From NCBI RefSeq assembly GCF_000022365.1, contig NC_012804.1, positions 1,302,001 to 1,366,000 on the forward strand: 64,000 nt of DNA, read 5' to 3'. The position numbers and the translations under genes are program-made. The notes under the pieces are model-generated. The model was not told the DNA's origin and ran no database searches. It saw nothing but the letters and a program-made list of their open reading frames with translations. The stretch comes from Thermococcus gammatolerans EJ3. Its GTDB lineage: Archaea > Methanobacteriota_B > Thermococci > Thermococcales > Thermococcaceae. Of this stretch, positions 55,851 to 64,000 are shown in pieces. Numbering within the stretch: the first letter of the stretch is position 1; every line of letters starts with the position of its first letter.

Positions 55851-56961
55851 CGCTACCACCACTGCCCCAAGATATGAGGTACCTCCTTATGAAAGTTGAG
55901 ATAATGACGCTAAAGATGACATCGACGAAAGCGCCAAGGATTTCCAGTATGGTGCCGAAAGAATGGAAGTTTATGACTCCCAGGGCATACCTGGTTGTCA
56001 CGTCGATTATTATCCAGAATGTGGGCAGTATTAAAAGACCCGCTATGTTATACCAGATGTGGGTGTCTTTTCGCAGGTAAGCCTGAACAATGCGTCCGAC
56101 GAGCACCACCGCGATACCTATTATGATCGTGGTGTTGATGGCGTGGATGTAGAAAATGAACTTTATCGGGCCCGGCTGTGGGACGTAGCCTAAGAGCTGT
56201 CTTGCATATGCATCGATGTTAACGTAGGCGTTTATCATGCCTGCGATTATGATTAGTAGACCGGAAACACCAAAGATGACCTGAATGAACTCGTTTGTAA
56301 GGGCCCTGAACACCTGGATGCGGAAGCCTTTGGTAAAGGCGTAGCCACCGATGAAGAGCAATATAATGCCAACCACTATGTTCGAGATGATACTCATGCT
56401 CTGGGGGTAACTTACGGAAATCAGCTTACCGACTCCGTACAGCAGGAATATCAGACCCGGGATTCCAAGAAAAACCCTCGAAGCCTCGGGATCACTCAGG
56501 ATCTCTTTGATGTATCGGTAGATCACGTAATACGTGGTCTCAATGGTTTCATTCTGCTTGACAACCACTCTTTTGGAGGATACAATGGGCAAGCGGGAGG
56601 ACAGTATCGGGAAGACCTGCTCGTCCTCGGCTCCGTCCGTAACGGGAATAACCCCATCCGCCGGAAACTTCTTCAGGACGATGTCCAACTGCCTTCCGAG
56701 CTCAATATCGCTCTTAACGCCCACATCGGGGTGACCGGTGATGAGGGCCACTTCCACGTCCTCAAACTCCCCGCTCTTCTTTAGTTCATCGTAGAGCTTA
56801 ACCGCAGCATAAACAACGTTGGCATCGCTGTCCTCAGGGTCCGCCAGGCTGAGCTTCAAAGCGGCGTCAATGCACTTGCCCTTTCCGATCACAGGGCCCT
56901 TCACACCGGCCTTTATACCGAAGTCATCGTCCCTATCGATGGCCAGCACGAGAACTTTCAT
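55798..56961 (-). CDS. DUF373 family membrane protein
   Basis: A 387-residue protein. The N-terminal 140 residues form a soluble alpha/beta domain (VLVLAIDRDDDFGIKAGVKG, VEVALITGHPDVGVKSD, DGVIPVTDGAEDEQVFPIL), then about seven membrane helices follow, the standard DUF373 layout. The function is unknown. A Gly/Ser tail (SWGSGGSGGVEGSS) ends the protein over the start of the coiled-coil gene. GGGGGGTAGTG precedes ATG 56961, two bases after the thiamine-binding-protein gene. Confidence 0.87.
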   Translation of the reverse strand: MKVLVLAIDRDDDFGIKAGVKGPVIGKGKCIDAALKLSLADPEDSDANVVYAAVKLYDELKKSGEFEDVEVALITGHPDVGVKSDIELGRQLDIVLKKFPADGVIPVTDGAEDEQVFPILSSRLPIVSSKRVVVKQNETIETTYYVIYRYIKEILSDPEASRVFLGIPGLIFLLYGVGKLISVSYPQSMSIISNIVVGIILLFIGGYAFTKGFRIQVFRALTNEFIQVIFGVSGLLIIIAGMINAYVNIDAYARQLLGYVPQPGPIKFIFYIHAINTTIIIGIAVVLVGRIVQAYLRKDTHIWYNIAGLLILPTFWIIIDVTTRYALGVINFHSFGTILEILGAFVDVIFSVIISTFIRRYLISWGSGGSGGVEGSSEEIRVSESRA

Positions 56962-56963
56962 CA

Positions 56964-57266
56964 CTACCCCCCACGAACTTTCTCCAGGACTGATTCGACC
57001 TTGTCCTCCATGCGAACGGGCTTATCGCGCCGATCATCGATCCGAATTGTCGTTGAAACTCTCTTGGCACCGAGCCTGAACATTAACTCATGCGCCTCTT
57101 CGATCACATCGAAGGCATCCCTAACCGTTTCAACCTCTATTATCGTTGACATCGGAGTCAATTGATACTTAATTCCCCTCTCCTCTAAAAGCTTTACTAC
57201 CTCCGCCACGTATTTGCTCAAACTCGTTTCTCCGAGGGGGACGATTACAAACCCCACGATGACCAC
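56964..57266 (-). CDS. MTH1187/UPF0045 thiamine-binding-family protein
   Basis: A 100-residue protein of the MTH1187/YkoF-like fold: VVIVGFVIVPLGETSLSKYV, GIKYQLTPMSTIIEVE, and AKRVSTTIRIDDRRDKP. Members bind thiamine or a related pyrimidine between subunits. GTG 57266 is chosen because AGGTG lies five bases upstream and family members start at this strand. It is the first gene of a unit with the DUF373 and coiled-coil genes. Confidence 0.85.
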   Translation of the reverse strand: MVIVGFVIVPLGETSLSKYVAEVVKLLEERGIKYQLTPMSTIIEVETVRDAFDVIEEAHELMFRLGAKRVSTTIRIDDRRDKPVRMEDKVESVLEKVRGG

Positions 57267-57362
57267 TTTCGGCACCTGCCTTAACTTCCTTCGACGCATT
57301 TTAAACCTTGCGCCAGGTTAAGTTAATAAATAACCTAAGGATAATTTAATCGGGGTGAGACC

Positions 57363-57980
57363 ATGTACAGGATTAAGGACGAGTGGGGTGAGTTCCTCGT
57401 CAGGCTCGCGAGGAAAGCCATCGAGGAGTACGTGAGGAACGGAAGAGTAATCGAACCGCCAGAGGACACACCGCCAGAACTCTGGGAGAAGATGGGAGTC
57501 TTCGTAACGCTCAACCGCTATAGGGCTCCACCCCAGATGGCTCTCCGGGGGTGCATAGGCTTTCCCCTGCCGATTTACCCGCTGGTCGAGGCGACGATTA
57601 AAGCGGCCATACACGCGGCCGTTGAAGACCCGCGCTTCCCGCCGGTCAGACCCGAGGAGCTAGATGAGCTCACCGTCGAGGTCAGCGTTCTAACTCCTCC
57701 CGAACCCATCGAGGGCCCGCCCGAGGAGAGGCCGAGGAAGATAAAGGTCGGCAGGGACGGCCTGATAGTCGAGAAGGGCTTCTACTCAGGTTTACTGCTC
57801 CCGCAGGTGCCGGTGGAGTGGGGTTGGGACGAGGAGGAGTTCTTAGCTCAGACCTGCTGGAAGGCCGGCCTGCCGCCCGACTGCTGGCTCGATCCGGACA
57901 CAAAGGTCTACCGCTTCACCGCGGAGATTTTCGAGGAAGAATATCCGCGGGGACCCGTTAGGAGGAAACCGCTGGTATAA
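57363..57980 (+). CDS. AMMECR1-domain protein
   Basis: A 205-residue AMMECR1 family protein, conserved from archaea to humans. The hallmark LRGCIGFPLPIYPLVEATI is intact, as are AAVEDPRFPPVRPEELDELT and VEVSVLTPPEP. The tail LPPDCWLDPDTKVYRF is typical. The biochemical role is still unclear; links to MEMO1-like proteins and tRNA or protein modification have been suggested. GGGGTGAGACC precedes ATG 57363. It converges with the ABC transporter ATPase. Confidence 0.94.
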   Translation: MYRIKDEWGEFLVRLARKAIEEYVRNGRVIEPPEDTPPELWEKMGVFVTLNRYRAPPQMALRGCIGFPLPIYPLVEATIKAAIHAAVEDPRFPPVRPEELDELTVEVSVLTPPEPIEGPPEERPRKIKVGRDGLIVEKGFYSGLLLPQVPVEWGWDEEEFLAQTCWKAGLPPDCWLDPDTKVYRFTAEIFEEEYPRGPVRRKPLV

Positions 57981-57991
57981 AAATAATAAAT

Positions 57992-58687
57992 TCAAGAGCC
58001 CATTTCAGATCCAACGACCCTACCGTACCTGAGCCTGTAAGTGACATCTGCAATGCGGATAAGCTCAGGATCATGAGTCGAGACAACGATTGTTTTCCCC
58101 TTTTCTCTCAGCTCCCTGAGGATCTCTACAACCCGCTCTGACGACTCTTCGTCCAGGTAGGCGGTGGGTTCATCCAGAATGACGACCGAGGGATCCTTCG
58201 CGAGGGCCATGACTATCGAGGCCCTCCGGAGCTCGCCGCCGCTGACCTCGGTGGGCTTCTTCGACAGCAGTTTCTCAATGCCAAGACGCTCCGCCAGATC
58301 AACCGCCAGATCCCTGTGGTCATCGTTCAACTTACCAGAGGAGTTGAGTACAAGCTCTATGTTCTCCCATAGCGTGAGCTGGGAAACGAAGACCGGCTGC
58401 TGGAAGGATATTCCAATTTCTCGCCTGAGGGCGAGCAGTTCCTTCTTGGGAAGCTCGTAGGGATTTTTCCCGTTATAACCCACCCTACCCTCAGTCGGTT
58501 TGAGAAGCGTCCCAACGGCCTTCAGCAGGGTCGTCTTTCCCGAACCACTCGGGCCGAACACGACCGTTATCTTTCCGGGGACAAAGGAACCGCTGAACTT
58601 ATGGAGTGCCGTGGTTTGACTTTCTCCCGTTTTATACCTGACGGTGAGGCCTTCGCAGGTGATCTTCCACCCCTCTGCCAAAATCAC
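57992..58687 (-). CDS. ABC transporter ATP-binding protein (exporter type)
   Basis: A 231-residue ATPase: Walker A VFGPSGSGKTTLLKAVG, Q-loop ISFQQPVFVSQLTLWE, signature TEVSGGELRRASIVMAL, Walker B VVILDEPTAYLDEE and H-loop IVVSTHDPELIRIAD. The short form without extra domain matches MacB/LolD-like ATPases. GTG 58687 overlaps the permease TGA (GTGA), so it is coupled to the split permease gene upstream. Confidence 0.9.
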   Translation of the reverse strand: MILAEGWKITCEGLTVRYKTGESQTTALHKFSGSFVPGKITVVFGPSGSGKTTLLKAVGTLLKPTEGRVGYNGKNPYELPKKELLALRREIGISFQQPVFVSQLTLWENIELVLNSSGKLNDDHRDLAVDLAERLGIEKLLSKKPTEVSGGELRRASIVMALAKDPSVVILDEPTAYLDEESSERVVEILRELREKGKTIVVSTHDPELIRIADVTYRLRYGRVVGSEMGS

Positions 58688-60705
58688 ACCCCCTTCAATT
58701 TCCCTACTATTAGGAGGAAGTAGCTGATGAGGCCCGCAAAGAGGCCCAGCAGTGGCACGAGGCCGAGCAACATCAGCTTTCCGCTTACGAAGCCCGTCAA
58801 GGCCAGGTAGTAGCCGTCCCGGATCATCGAGGCGGGAACAAATGCCAGCACGACAAGGGCTGGAGCTATGACGACTGCAAAGAGGGACAGCGGCTCTTCC
58901 CCGTTGACTCTCATGATCTCAGCCAGCTTGGACAGTCGGTCTCCATCTCTGAGCCCCACCACCAGCCCGGTGACTACCATAAGGAAGCCGGAGAGCAACA
59001 ATGGAAGGAAGCTCCTCGGGTCTCCAAACTGGGACTCAACGTGGGTGGAGATCCCCTCCATGGACCACAGCTTGTCAAACGCTTCCGGATGCAAGGCGGC
59101 CGTTCTGTTCACTTCTTCCATCACTTCCCCAGTCGTTTTGGAGTCCCCGCTGAGCAGAATGAACGCAGGTTTGGGACTAAGGCCGTTTTTCGCCGCAACT
59201 TCACACGAGACGAGAAGACCGTCGATGCCTCCCGGAAGCAGGTCAACGGTCTCATAGGGGGCGGAGATCTCGTGGAGATTCCACTCATCGTCTACTACTG
59301 TAAAGGTGAGAGATTTACCCGAAATCCGAACAGCTCCGGCCTTTTTGATTTCATTGAGGTAATGGCTGGAAACCACGATCCCCTCGGGATTAGAGGACAG
59401 CTTGTGGTAGAGCAGCTGGGCAGTAGTGCTTGTCTTACCGGCCTTCTCTAAGAATTCCAGAAAGTCCTCGTCATAGCATAGGAGCCTGCCATGGGTTGAA
59501 TACGTCATCCCACTACCTTGGACAACGGTGCCGGCCTCCCAGAGGGTGGAGTAGACCACGTCCTTTCCCGAGACTGCCTCAAGGGTCAGGTTGTAGACCT
59601 TGGGCAGGTCCCTTGAGTCTCCGAAGTTAACCACCCCCGTTGCGCCGCCGCTGTAGGCATCGAGTATCGAGGCAAGGGAAACCACCGGGGCCGAAAACAG
59701 CAACGACGTGTAGAGGAACAGCATCCCTACTGAGGCGATCCCAGGGAAGAGGAGCCTTGAAACGGCCCTGTGCCCGGGTTTTCCGATCCTTGTCACTAGG
59801 AAAACGAGCGAAAGGGCCCCGACTGATATCAAAACCCCGGGGAGATACCTGAAGGCCACCAGCGTGAGCAACAGCGAAGCGTCAGAGTTGCCGAGGGAGA
59901 GGAGATAACCCAAGATGCCCGATGCGTAGAACCTCAGCGTGAAGTTGTAATGGAGCAGAATTCCAAGTACGCCCAGAAGTACCAGAGAGAAAGCCACGAT
60001 GGTGTACCTTCTTCCGAGCTCTCTTCCCGCCAAAAAGTTCCTCAGAACGTAAACGAGCAGGAGCATCGCCGCCGAGAGTAGGGAGGCCCTTTTGTCGAGG
60101 AGGAGAGCTGTCAGTGCAAGGGCAAAGAGAACGATTCCGGCGGTTATTAAGTCCAGGACGATTTTCCTGCCCCCGTTGGTCGAGATTAGATACCTCATCC
60201 TCTCCTCGTCTTCCCTTTCCCGGCCCATTATAACAAGCAACGCAGGCAGGGCCGGGAGAAAGAGGGCTATGTAGCTCCACAGGTAGTCCCAGAGGCTCCT
60301 TCCGGTGGAGGATTCCACCGCAAAAACCCAGCGGGGCGTTACAACCCTCATAACGACGGAGAGGTTGTACCTGGCTGCTTCCTGGGAGAGGGCCTGGTAG
60401 ATCTGTTCTATGCTCTGGCTTCCATCGGTTGCAACAATTATCCCCTGACCCCCCACGGAGAGCTCTCCGAGGTCGTCTCCAACGCCGTAGGGCTCGAGAA
60501 GTTTTCTCGCGAACTCTGGAGAGGCTATACAGGCTCTATCACCGTACTTCTCCCAGCTCTTTAGAATCGCCCTGAGAACTCTGCTCTTCTCGTCGTTTCC
60601 CGGGAGAACCTTAACGGTGTTAACCCTGATGGTAGCAACGTCATCATAGCCCTGTGACTCATCAATGAAGTGAGTATAGCGATATGTTATTTTGACCCCT
60701 TCCAT
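58684..60705 (-). CDS. ABC transporter permease, main fragment after a frameshift
   Basis: The in-frame ATG 60705 gives 673 residues. An extracytoplasmic region (residues about 1-130, ITYRYTHFIDESQGYDD) is followed by many membrane helices (SYIALFLPALPALLVIM, AALLLLVYVLRNFLAGRELG numbered loosely), a second large outer domain around residues 370-530, and four C-terminal helices (SLFAVVIAPALVVLAFV). This is the layout of large exporter permeases. Its frame opens upstream without a start into the fragment at 60662-61147, so the gene is broken by a frameshift near 60705-60725, or ATG 60705 is used as an internal start. Confidence 0.7.
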   Translation of the reverse strand: MEGVKITYRYTHFIDESQGYDDVATIRVNTVKVLPGNDEKSRVLRAILKSWEKYGDRACIASPEFARKLLEPYGVGDDLGELSVGGQGIIVATDGSQSIEQIYQALSQEAARYNLSVVMRVVTPRWVFAVESSTGRSLWDYLWSYIALFLPALPALLVIMGREREDEERMRYLISTNGGRKIVLDLITAGIVLFALALTALLLDKRASLLSAAMLLLVYVLRNFLAGRELGRRYTIVAFSLVLLGVLGILLHYNFTLRFYASGILGYLLSLGNSDASLLLTLVAFRYLPGVLISVGALSLVFLVTRIGKPGHRAVSRLLFPGIASVGMLFLYTSLLFSAPVVSLASILDAYSGGATGVVNFGDSRDLPKVYNLTLEAVSGKDVVYSTLWEAGTVVQGSGMTYSTHGRLLCYDEDFLEFLEKAGKTSTTAQLLYHKLSSNPEGIVVSSHYLNEIKKAGAVRISGKSLTFTVVDDEWNLHEISAPYETVDLLPGGIDGLLVSCEVAAKNGLSPKPAFILLSGDSKTTGEVMEEVNRTAALHPEAFDKLWSMEGISTHVESQFGDPRSFLPLLLSGFLMVVTGLVVGLRDGDRLSKLAEIMRVNGEEPLSLFAVVIAPALVVLAFVPASMIRDGYYLALTGFVSGKLMLLGLVPLLGLFAGLISYFLLIVGKLKGV

Positions 60706-61147
60706 TTTTATCCTTGGCAGTTTCATCCGAAACGTAGCAGTCATCCCCTTCGTATCCACCTAAAAGGGGCACCAAAATTATCCAATAATCGGATTTTTCA
60801 TCCGAGATGTACAGTGGGAGGTAAACGTCCGTGGCCCTTATTCCAGCATTGGCAAACATTCTCCGGATTTCGTTTACGGAGAGTCCCCCATAACCTTTCA
60901 CCGAACGGGGAGGTTCGGCCCCGGCAGGAAGTTCTCCATCACTCAGATAAATAACATGGGTGTCATCGTAATCCTCCTGCACGAAGTGGAACGAAAAATA
61001 GCTCCCCGAAAACTCCCCAAGCTTCATTTCCGTCGCCTGATTTATAAGGGCGCTTACCGTCGCTGGCATTATCGCGACGAGAAAAACGAGGAGAAGGAAG
61101 GAAAGAAAGACTTTGGAGTAGTGCTTTATCATTGGTCTGATCTTCAT
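60662..61147 (-). pseudogene. N-terminal fragment of the ABC permease (frameshifted)
   Basis: ATG 61147 follows GGAGGTG at ideal distance and encodes MIKHYSKVFLSFLLLVFLVA after five residues, a first membrane helix, then an outer domain (LGEFSGSYFSFHFVQEDYDD). After CYVSDETAK the frame degrades (DKNGRGQNN) while the other frame continues sensibly as RIKMEGVKITYRYTHF. A one-base insertion or two-base loss near 60710-60720 explains this. Together the parts make a permease of about 820 residues, of which this piece is the true start. Confidence 0.7.
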
Positions 61148-61269
61148 TCCGGCACCTCCAAACGGATGTTGATTTCACTTGGACGTCCAGTAGCCCAATG
61201 ATCGTCGAGCCTGTCAAGCCGCGGTAGGGTTCATCATTTAAAAGACTTCTATAAATTGTGTGATGCTTA

Positions 61270-61315
61270 ATACATCCCCGGAAAACAATAAGCACAAACA
61301 AGAAAAAGTAGTACA
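61270..61315 (-). terminator. T-rich terminator after the second m5C methyltransferase gene
   Basis: On the minus strand the bases after the stop at 61326 include ACTTTTTCTTGTTTGTGC and ATTGTTTTCC, successive T runs. They end the methyltransferase message before the permease promoter (TTTATAG, about 61251-61257). Confidence 0.45.
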
Positions 61316-61325
61316 TCATGCGGGG

Positions 61326-62681
61326 CTATTGCCTGCCCATCTTCGCTATGAAGAAGCTGTTGCAGTCGTGCCTGTGCGTCCACGCGCGGAAGACTCTATC
61401 GCCGATTTCGAGGAAGCCCCTATCACCCCAGCTGAAATCGTAGGGGAGAAGCTCCAATCCAACCTTCTCGACGGCGAAGAGGACGTTCTCCTCGTCTTCA
61501 TCGATCCTTATCGAGCACGTCGAGTAAGTCATCACCCCGCCATCGCGGAGGTTCTCGTACGCGTTGCGGAGCATGTTCCTCTGGACGCTTATTATGCGCT
61601 TAATTTTCCTCTCGTCGAAGCGCCACTTGACCTCTGGGAACTGTCTGTAGGTTCCGGAGCTTGAGCACGGCGCGTCGAGGATTATCCTATCGAACTTGGC
61701 CTTATCCCTGAAGCTCTGGCCGTCCGCGTGGACGAGCTTGACGTTTTTGATGCCCAGAATCTTCATCTTCTCCTTCATGCGCATGAGCCTGTCGTAGGAG
61801 TAGTCCACCGCGACTATTTCGCCTTTGTTCTCCATCAATGAGGCGGCATGGAAGGTTTTTGAACCAGGGGCAGCGGCCAAATCAAGGACCCTCTCGCCCG
61901 GCTCTGGATTGAGAACGTGGGCGACGTAGGCAGAGGCCAAATCTTGAATGACAAACTTCCCCTCTTTGTACCAGTCGAGCCTCGTTACCGGCGTCTTATA
62001 GTCAAGAACCTTCAAAACGTCCGGAACAGGAGTTAAAGCCGTCCTCACGCCGTTCTCCTCAAGGTAATCCCTCAGCGAGTCCATGTCGGTCTTGAGGGTG
62101 TTCGCGCGGACGTAGTACCTCTGCGGCCTGTTGTTGCTGAGAAGAAGCCTTACAGCTTCGTCGTAGCCTAAAAGCTCTATCACGTATTCGACGTACCAGC
62201 GCGGGTGGGAGAAGCGGACGGAGAGCCATTCTATCCTGTCCCTCTCCTTGAGCCGTTTTAAAGCCCTCTCGACGTCGAACTTCTCTATCGAGTGCATCAG
62301 CGCGTTGACGAACTTCGCCCTCGAGAAATCAAAGCGCTCCTTAACGACCCTGATTATAGAGTCGGTAGCTATGGCGGGCGGAACCTTCCGAAAGTGGATT
62401 TCAAACGTCCCGATGCGGAGGAGATTAGCCAAATAGGGGTCAAGGTCTTCCACCTTCGAACCCTTCAGCACGGAGTTGATGATGAAGTCTATCTTGGCCC
62501 TCCACTTCTCAATCTCAAAGACATAGGCGTGAGCCAATCCACGAGCTTTCTCCCTGTCCTTTCCAGCAACCTTCCGGAAGACCCGCTCAAGGGCGTGCTT
62601 CGATGAAAGCTCGCGCTCCTCAACCAAGCTCAAAGCGTCCGCAACGACTTCCTGAAAGCTCACCTTGTAAAACAGCTCCAT
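61326..62681 (-). CDS. RNA (cytosine-5) methyltransferase with NusB-like N-terminal domain
   Basis: A 451-residue Sun-family enzyme. The first about 140 residues are helical and NusB-like (EVVADALSLVEERELSSKHA, RIGTFEIHFRKVPPAIATDS), as in bacterial RsmB. The catalytic domain has RVLDLAAAPGSKTFHAASLM for S-adenosylmethionine and the two cysteines LDAPCSSSGTYRQFPE and MTYSTCSIRIDEDEEN. It probably methylates rRNA or tRNA; the exact position is unknown. It differs from the shorter paralogue at 10340-11269. It is divergent from polB across an 82-base gap. Confidence 0.9.
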   Translation of the reverse strand: MELFYKVSFQEVVADALSLVEERELSSKHALERVFRKVAGKDREKARGLAHAYVFEIEKWRAKIDFIINSVLKGSKVEDLDPYLANLLRIGTFEIHFRKVPPAIATDSIIRVVKERFDFSRAKFVNALMHSIEKFDVERALKRLKERDRIEWLSVRFSHPRWYVEYVIELLGYDEAVRLLLSNNRPQRYYVRANTLKTDMDSLRDYLEENGVRTALTPVPDVLKVLDYKTPVTRLDWYKEGKFVIQDLASAYVAHVLNPEPGERVLDLAAAPGSKTFHAASLMENKGEIVAVDYSYDRLMRMKEKMKILGIKNVKLVHADGQSFRDKAKFDRIILDAPCSSSGTYRQFPEVKWRFDERKIKRIISVQRNMLRNAYENLRDGGVMTYSTCSIRIDEDEENVLFAVEKVGLELLPYDFSWGDRGFLEIGDRVFRAWTHRHDCNSFFIAKMGRQ

Positions 62682-62763
62682 GCTCGGCCCTCCGAGGGAT
62701 ACCTTAAAAACCTGGCGGTGAGGTTTATTAGTTCCCAGTTCGATAAACCCTTAGGTGTGAGTC

Positions 62764-64000
62764 ATGATTCTCGATACCGACTACATCACCGAGAACGGGA
62801 AGCCCGTGATAAGGGTCTTCAAGAAGGAGAACGGCGAGTTTAAAATCGAGTACGACAGAACCTTCGAGCCATACTTCTACGCCCTCCTGAAGGATGATTC
62901 GGCAATAGAAGACGTGAAGAAAGTAACCGCCAAAAGGCACGGGGCGGTCGTCAAGGTGAAGCGCGCCGAGAAGGTGCAGAGGAAGTTCCTCGGCAGGCCG
63001 ATAGAGGTCTGGAAGCTCTACTTCACCCATCCTCAGGACGTCCCGGCGATTCGAGACAAGATACGCGCCCATCCAGCAGTTGTGGACATCTACGAGTACG
63101 ACATACCCTTCGCCAAGCGCTACCTCATCGACAAGGGCCTGATTCCGATGGAGGGGGACGAAGAGCTCAGGATGCTCGCCTTTGACATCGAGACTCTCTA
63201 CCATGAAGGCGAGGAGTTCGGAACCGGGCCGATTCTCATGATAAGCTACGCCGACGAGAACGAGGCAAGGGTGATAACCTGGAAGAAGATTGACCTTCCG
63301 TACGTTGACGTCGTTTCGACCGAGAAGGAGATGATTAAGCGCTTCCTCCGCGTCGTCAAGGAGAAGGACCCCGACGTGCTCATCACCTACAACGGCGACA
63401 ACTTCGACTTCGCCTACCTGAAAAAGCGCTGTGAGAAACTCGGGATAAAGTTCACGCTCGGGAGAGACGGAAGCGAGCCGAAGATCCAGCGCATGGGCGA
63501 CCGCTTCGCCGTCGAGGTAAAGGGTAGGATACACTTCGATCTCTATCCAGTCATAAGGCGCACGATAAACCTCCCGACCTACACCCTTGAGGCCGTTTAC
63601 GAGGCCGTCTTCGGGAAGCCAAAGGAGAAGGTTTACGCCGAGGAGATAACAGAGGCCTGGGAGAGCGGGGAGGGCCTTGAAAGGGTTGCCCGCTACTCGA
63701 TGGAGGACGCGAAGGTGACCTACGAGCTGGGAAGGGAGTTCTTTCCGATGGAGGCCCAGCTTTCAAGGCTCATAGGCCAGAGCCTCTGGGACGTCTCCCG
63801 CTCAAGCACCGGCAACCTCGTGGAGTGGTTCCTCCTGCGGAAGGCCTACGAGAGAAACGAGCTCGCCCCAAACAAGCCCGACGAGAGGGAACTTGCGAGA
63901 CGGCGCGAGAGCTATGCGGGTGGGTACGTTAAGGAACCAGAGCGTGGATTATGGGACAATATTGTGTATTTAGACTTTCGTAGTCTCTACCCCTCAATTA
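62764..64000 (+). CDS. polB: Family B DNA polymerase (5' part; continues beyond window)
   Basis: The first 412 residues of the replicative/repair polymerase, very similar to KOD and 9°N enzymes ([20 protein letters not shown]). Exonuclease motifs are intact: Exo [16 protein letters not shown], Exo [19 protein letters not shown], Exo [18 protein letters not shown]. The uracil-sensing N-terminal domain is present. Polymerase motif [12 protein letters not shown] places the catalytic Asp at residue 404, just before the window ends. The pol-a intein site (between Arg406 and Ser407) is empty. GGTGTGAGTC precedes ATG 62764 and GGTTTATTA near 62722 is the likely TATA box. Confidence 0.97.
   Translation, partial: MILDTDYITENGKPVIRVFKKENGEFKIEYDRTFEPYFYALLKDDSAIEDVKKVTAKRHGAVVKVKRAEKVQRKFLGRPIEVWKLYFTHPQDVPAIRDKIRAHPAVVDIYEYDIPFAKRYLIDKGLIPMEGDEELRMLAFDIETLYHEGEEFGTGPILMISYADENEARVITWKKIDLPYVDVVSTEKEMIKRFLRVVKEKDPDVLITYNGDNFDFAYLKKRCEKLGIKFTLGRDGSEPKIQRMGDRFAVEVKGRIHFDLYPVIRRTINLPTYTLEAVYEAVFGKPKEKVYAEEITEAWESGEGLERVARYSMEDAKVTYELGREFFPMEAQLSRLIGQSLWDVSRSSTGNLVEWFLLRKAYERNELAPNKPDERELARRRESYAGGYVKEPERGLWDNIVYLDFRSLYPSI

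Noticed and set aside
57317-57338. AGGTTA...TAACCT inverted repeat before the AMMECR1 gene
   Set aside because: Only six pairs in an AT-rich promoter; expected by chance and not linked to other sites.
60700-60730. Programmed frameshifting in the ABC permease
   Set aside because: No slippery heptamer, rare codon or downstream hairpin is visible at the joint; mutation or a base-calling error is simpler.
61195-61245. Possible minus-strand C/D sRNA with ATGATGA near 61237
   Set aside because: The presumed D', C' and D boxes are poor (TTGA, ACGATCA, CTGG) and the nearest TATA would start transcription downstream of the C box.

Overview
The window is chromosomal DNA from a hyperthermophilic archaeon of the order Thermococcales, almost certainly a Thermococcus species. 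This rests on archaeal-only or archaeal-type genes: sn-glycerol-1-phosphate dehydrogenase, PAN ATPase, topoisomerase VI A and B, aIF1A, EF-2, L35Ae, Nep1, Rio1/Rio2, MptA, the WtpABC tungstate transporter, a CGP-CTERM surface protein, and a family B DNA polymerase very close to the KOD and 9°N enzymes. Genes are packed on both strands. They have GGTG or GGAGG ribosome-binding sites, many 4-base ATGA overlaps, and AT-rich TATA boxes about 25 bases upstream of transcription starts. I saw no rRNA, tRNA, CRISPR array, insertion sequence or complete intein.

Layout. 1-3.9 kb is an accessory patch: a partial ATPase of the archaeal P-loop/DUF234 type, a decayed coiled-coil gene, an AbrB-type regulator, a VapBC toxin pair, then SurE and a frameshifted membrane-anchored protein. 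4-6.4 kb is a large exported protein with PEGA repeats. 6.4-16.7 kb is mostly minus strand: Trm1, L35Ae, an m5C methyltransferase, EF-2, an HD hydrolase, RelBE, UPF0179 and EgsA. Within it is a plus-strand metallophosphoesterase/unknown pair. 16.9-24 kb is plus strand: DUF63 protein, inositol-phosphatase-like enzyme, rhomboid, Upp, stand-alone Cas6, PAN, a doubly frameshifted gene, Rio2 and a TPR protein. 24-33.4 kb is minus strand: a LipS-like radical SAM enzyme, transporters, plant-type asparaginase, a tRNA-binding protein, tandem TPR-like paralogues, Nep1, a saccharopine-dehydrogenase-like enzyme and a HAD enzyme. 33.5-41.6 kb is a plus-strand run for translation, ribosome maturation and topology: aIF1A, Rio1, KH protein, Top6B, Top6A, DUF530, DUF1699, DUF4129 and MptA. 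43-44.9 kb holds a second ATPase of the same kind plus a previously hidden relic of a third. 44.9-49.8 kb joins tungstate uptake (wtpABC) to cofactor synthesis (moeA, moaB). 50-64 kb holds asparaginase I, a PadR/MFS pair, an S58 peptidase, an endonuclease-IV-like protein, DUF373 and coiled-coil proteins, AMMECR1, an ABC exporter with a frameshifted permease, a second m5C methyltransferase and the start of polB.

Main observations beyond ordinary annotation. Both ATPase genes have their ATG exactly at the centre of a palindrome. A third ATPase survives as a fused relic upstream of the second. There are two good C/D-box sRNA candidates with TATA boxes at the right distance. Long inverted repeats lie in the promoters of the PEGA surface protein and of the HAD/aIF1A pair, and nested operator-like palindromes precede padR. 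Cas6 stands alone and lacks the canonical catalytic residues at the aligned positions. Three membrane or exported proteins carry frameshifts. Codon use in polB changes abruptly right at the empty pol-a intein site.

All functional calls come from reading motifs and recalled family features; no database search was run.
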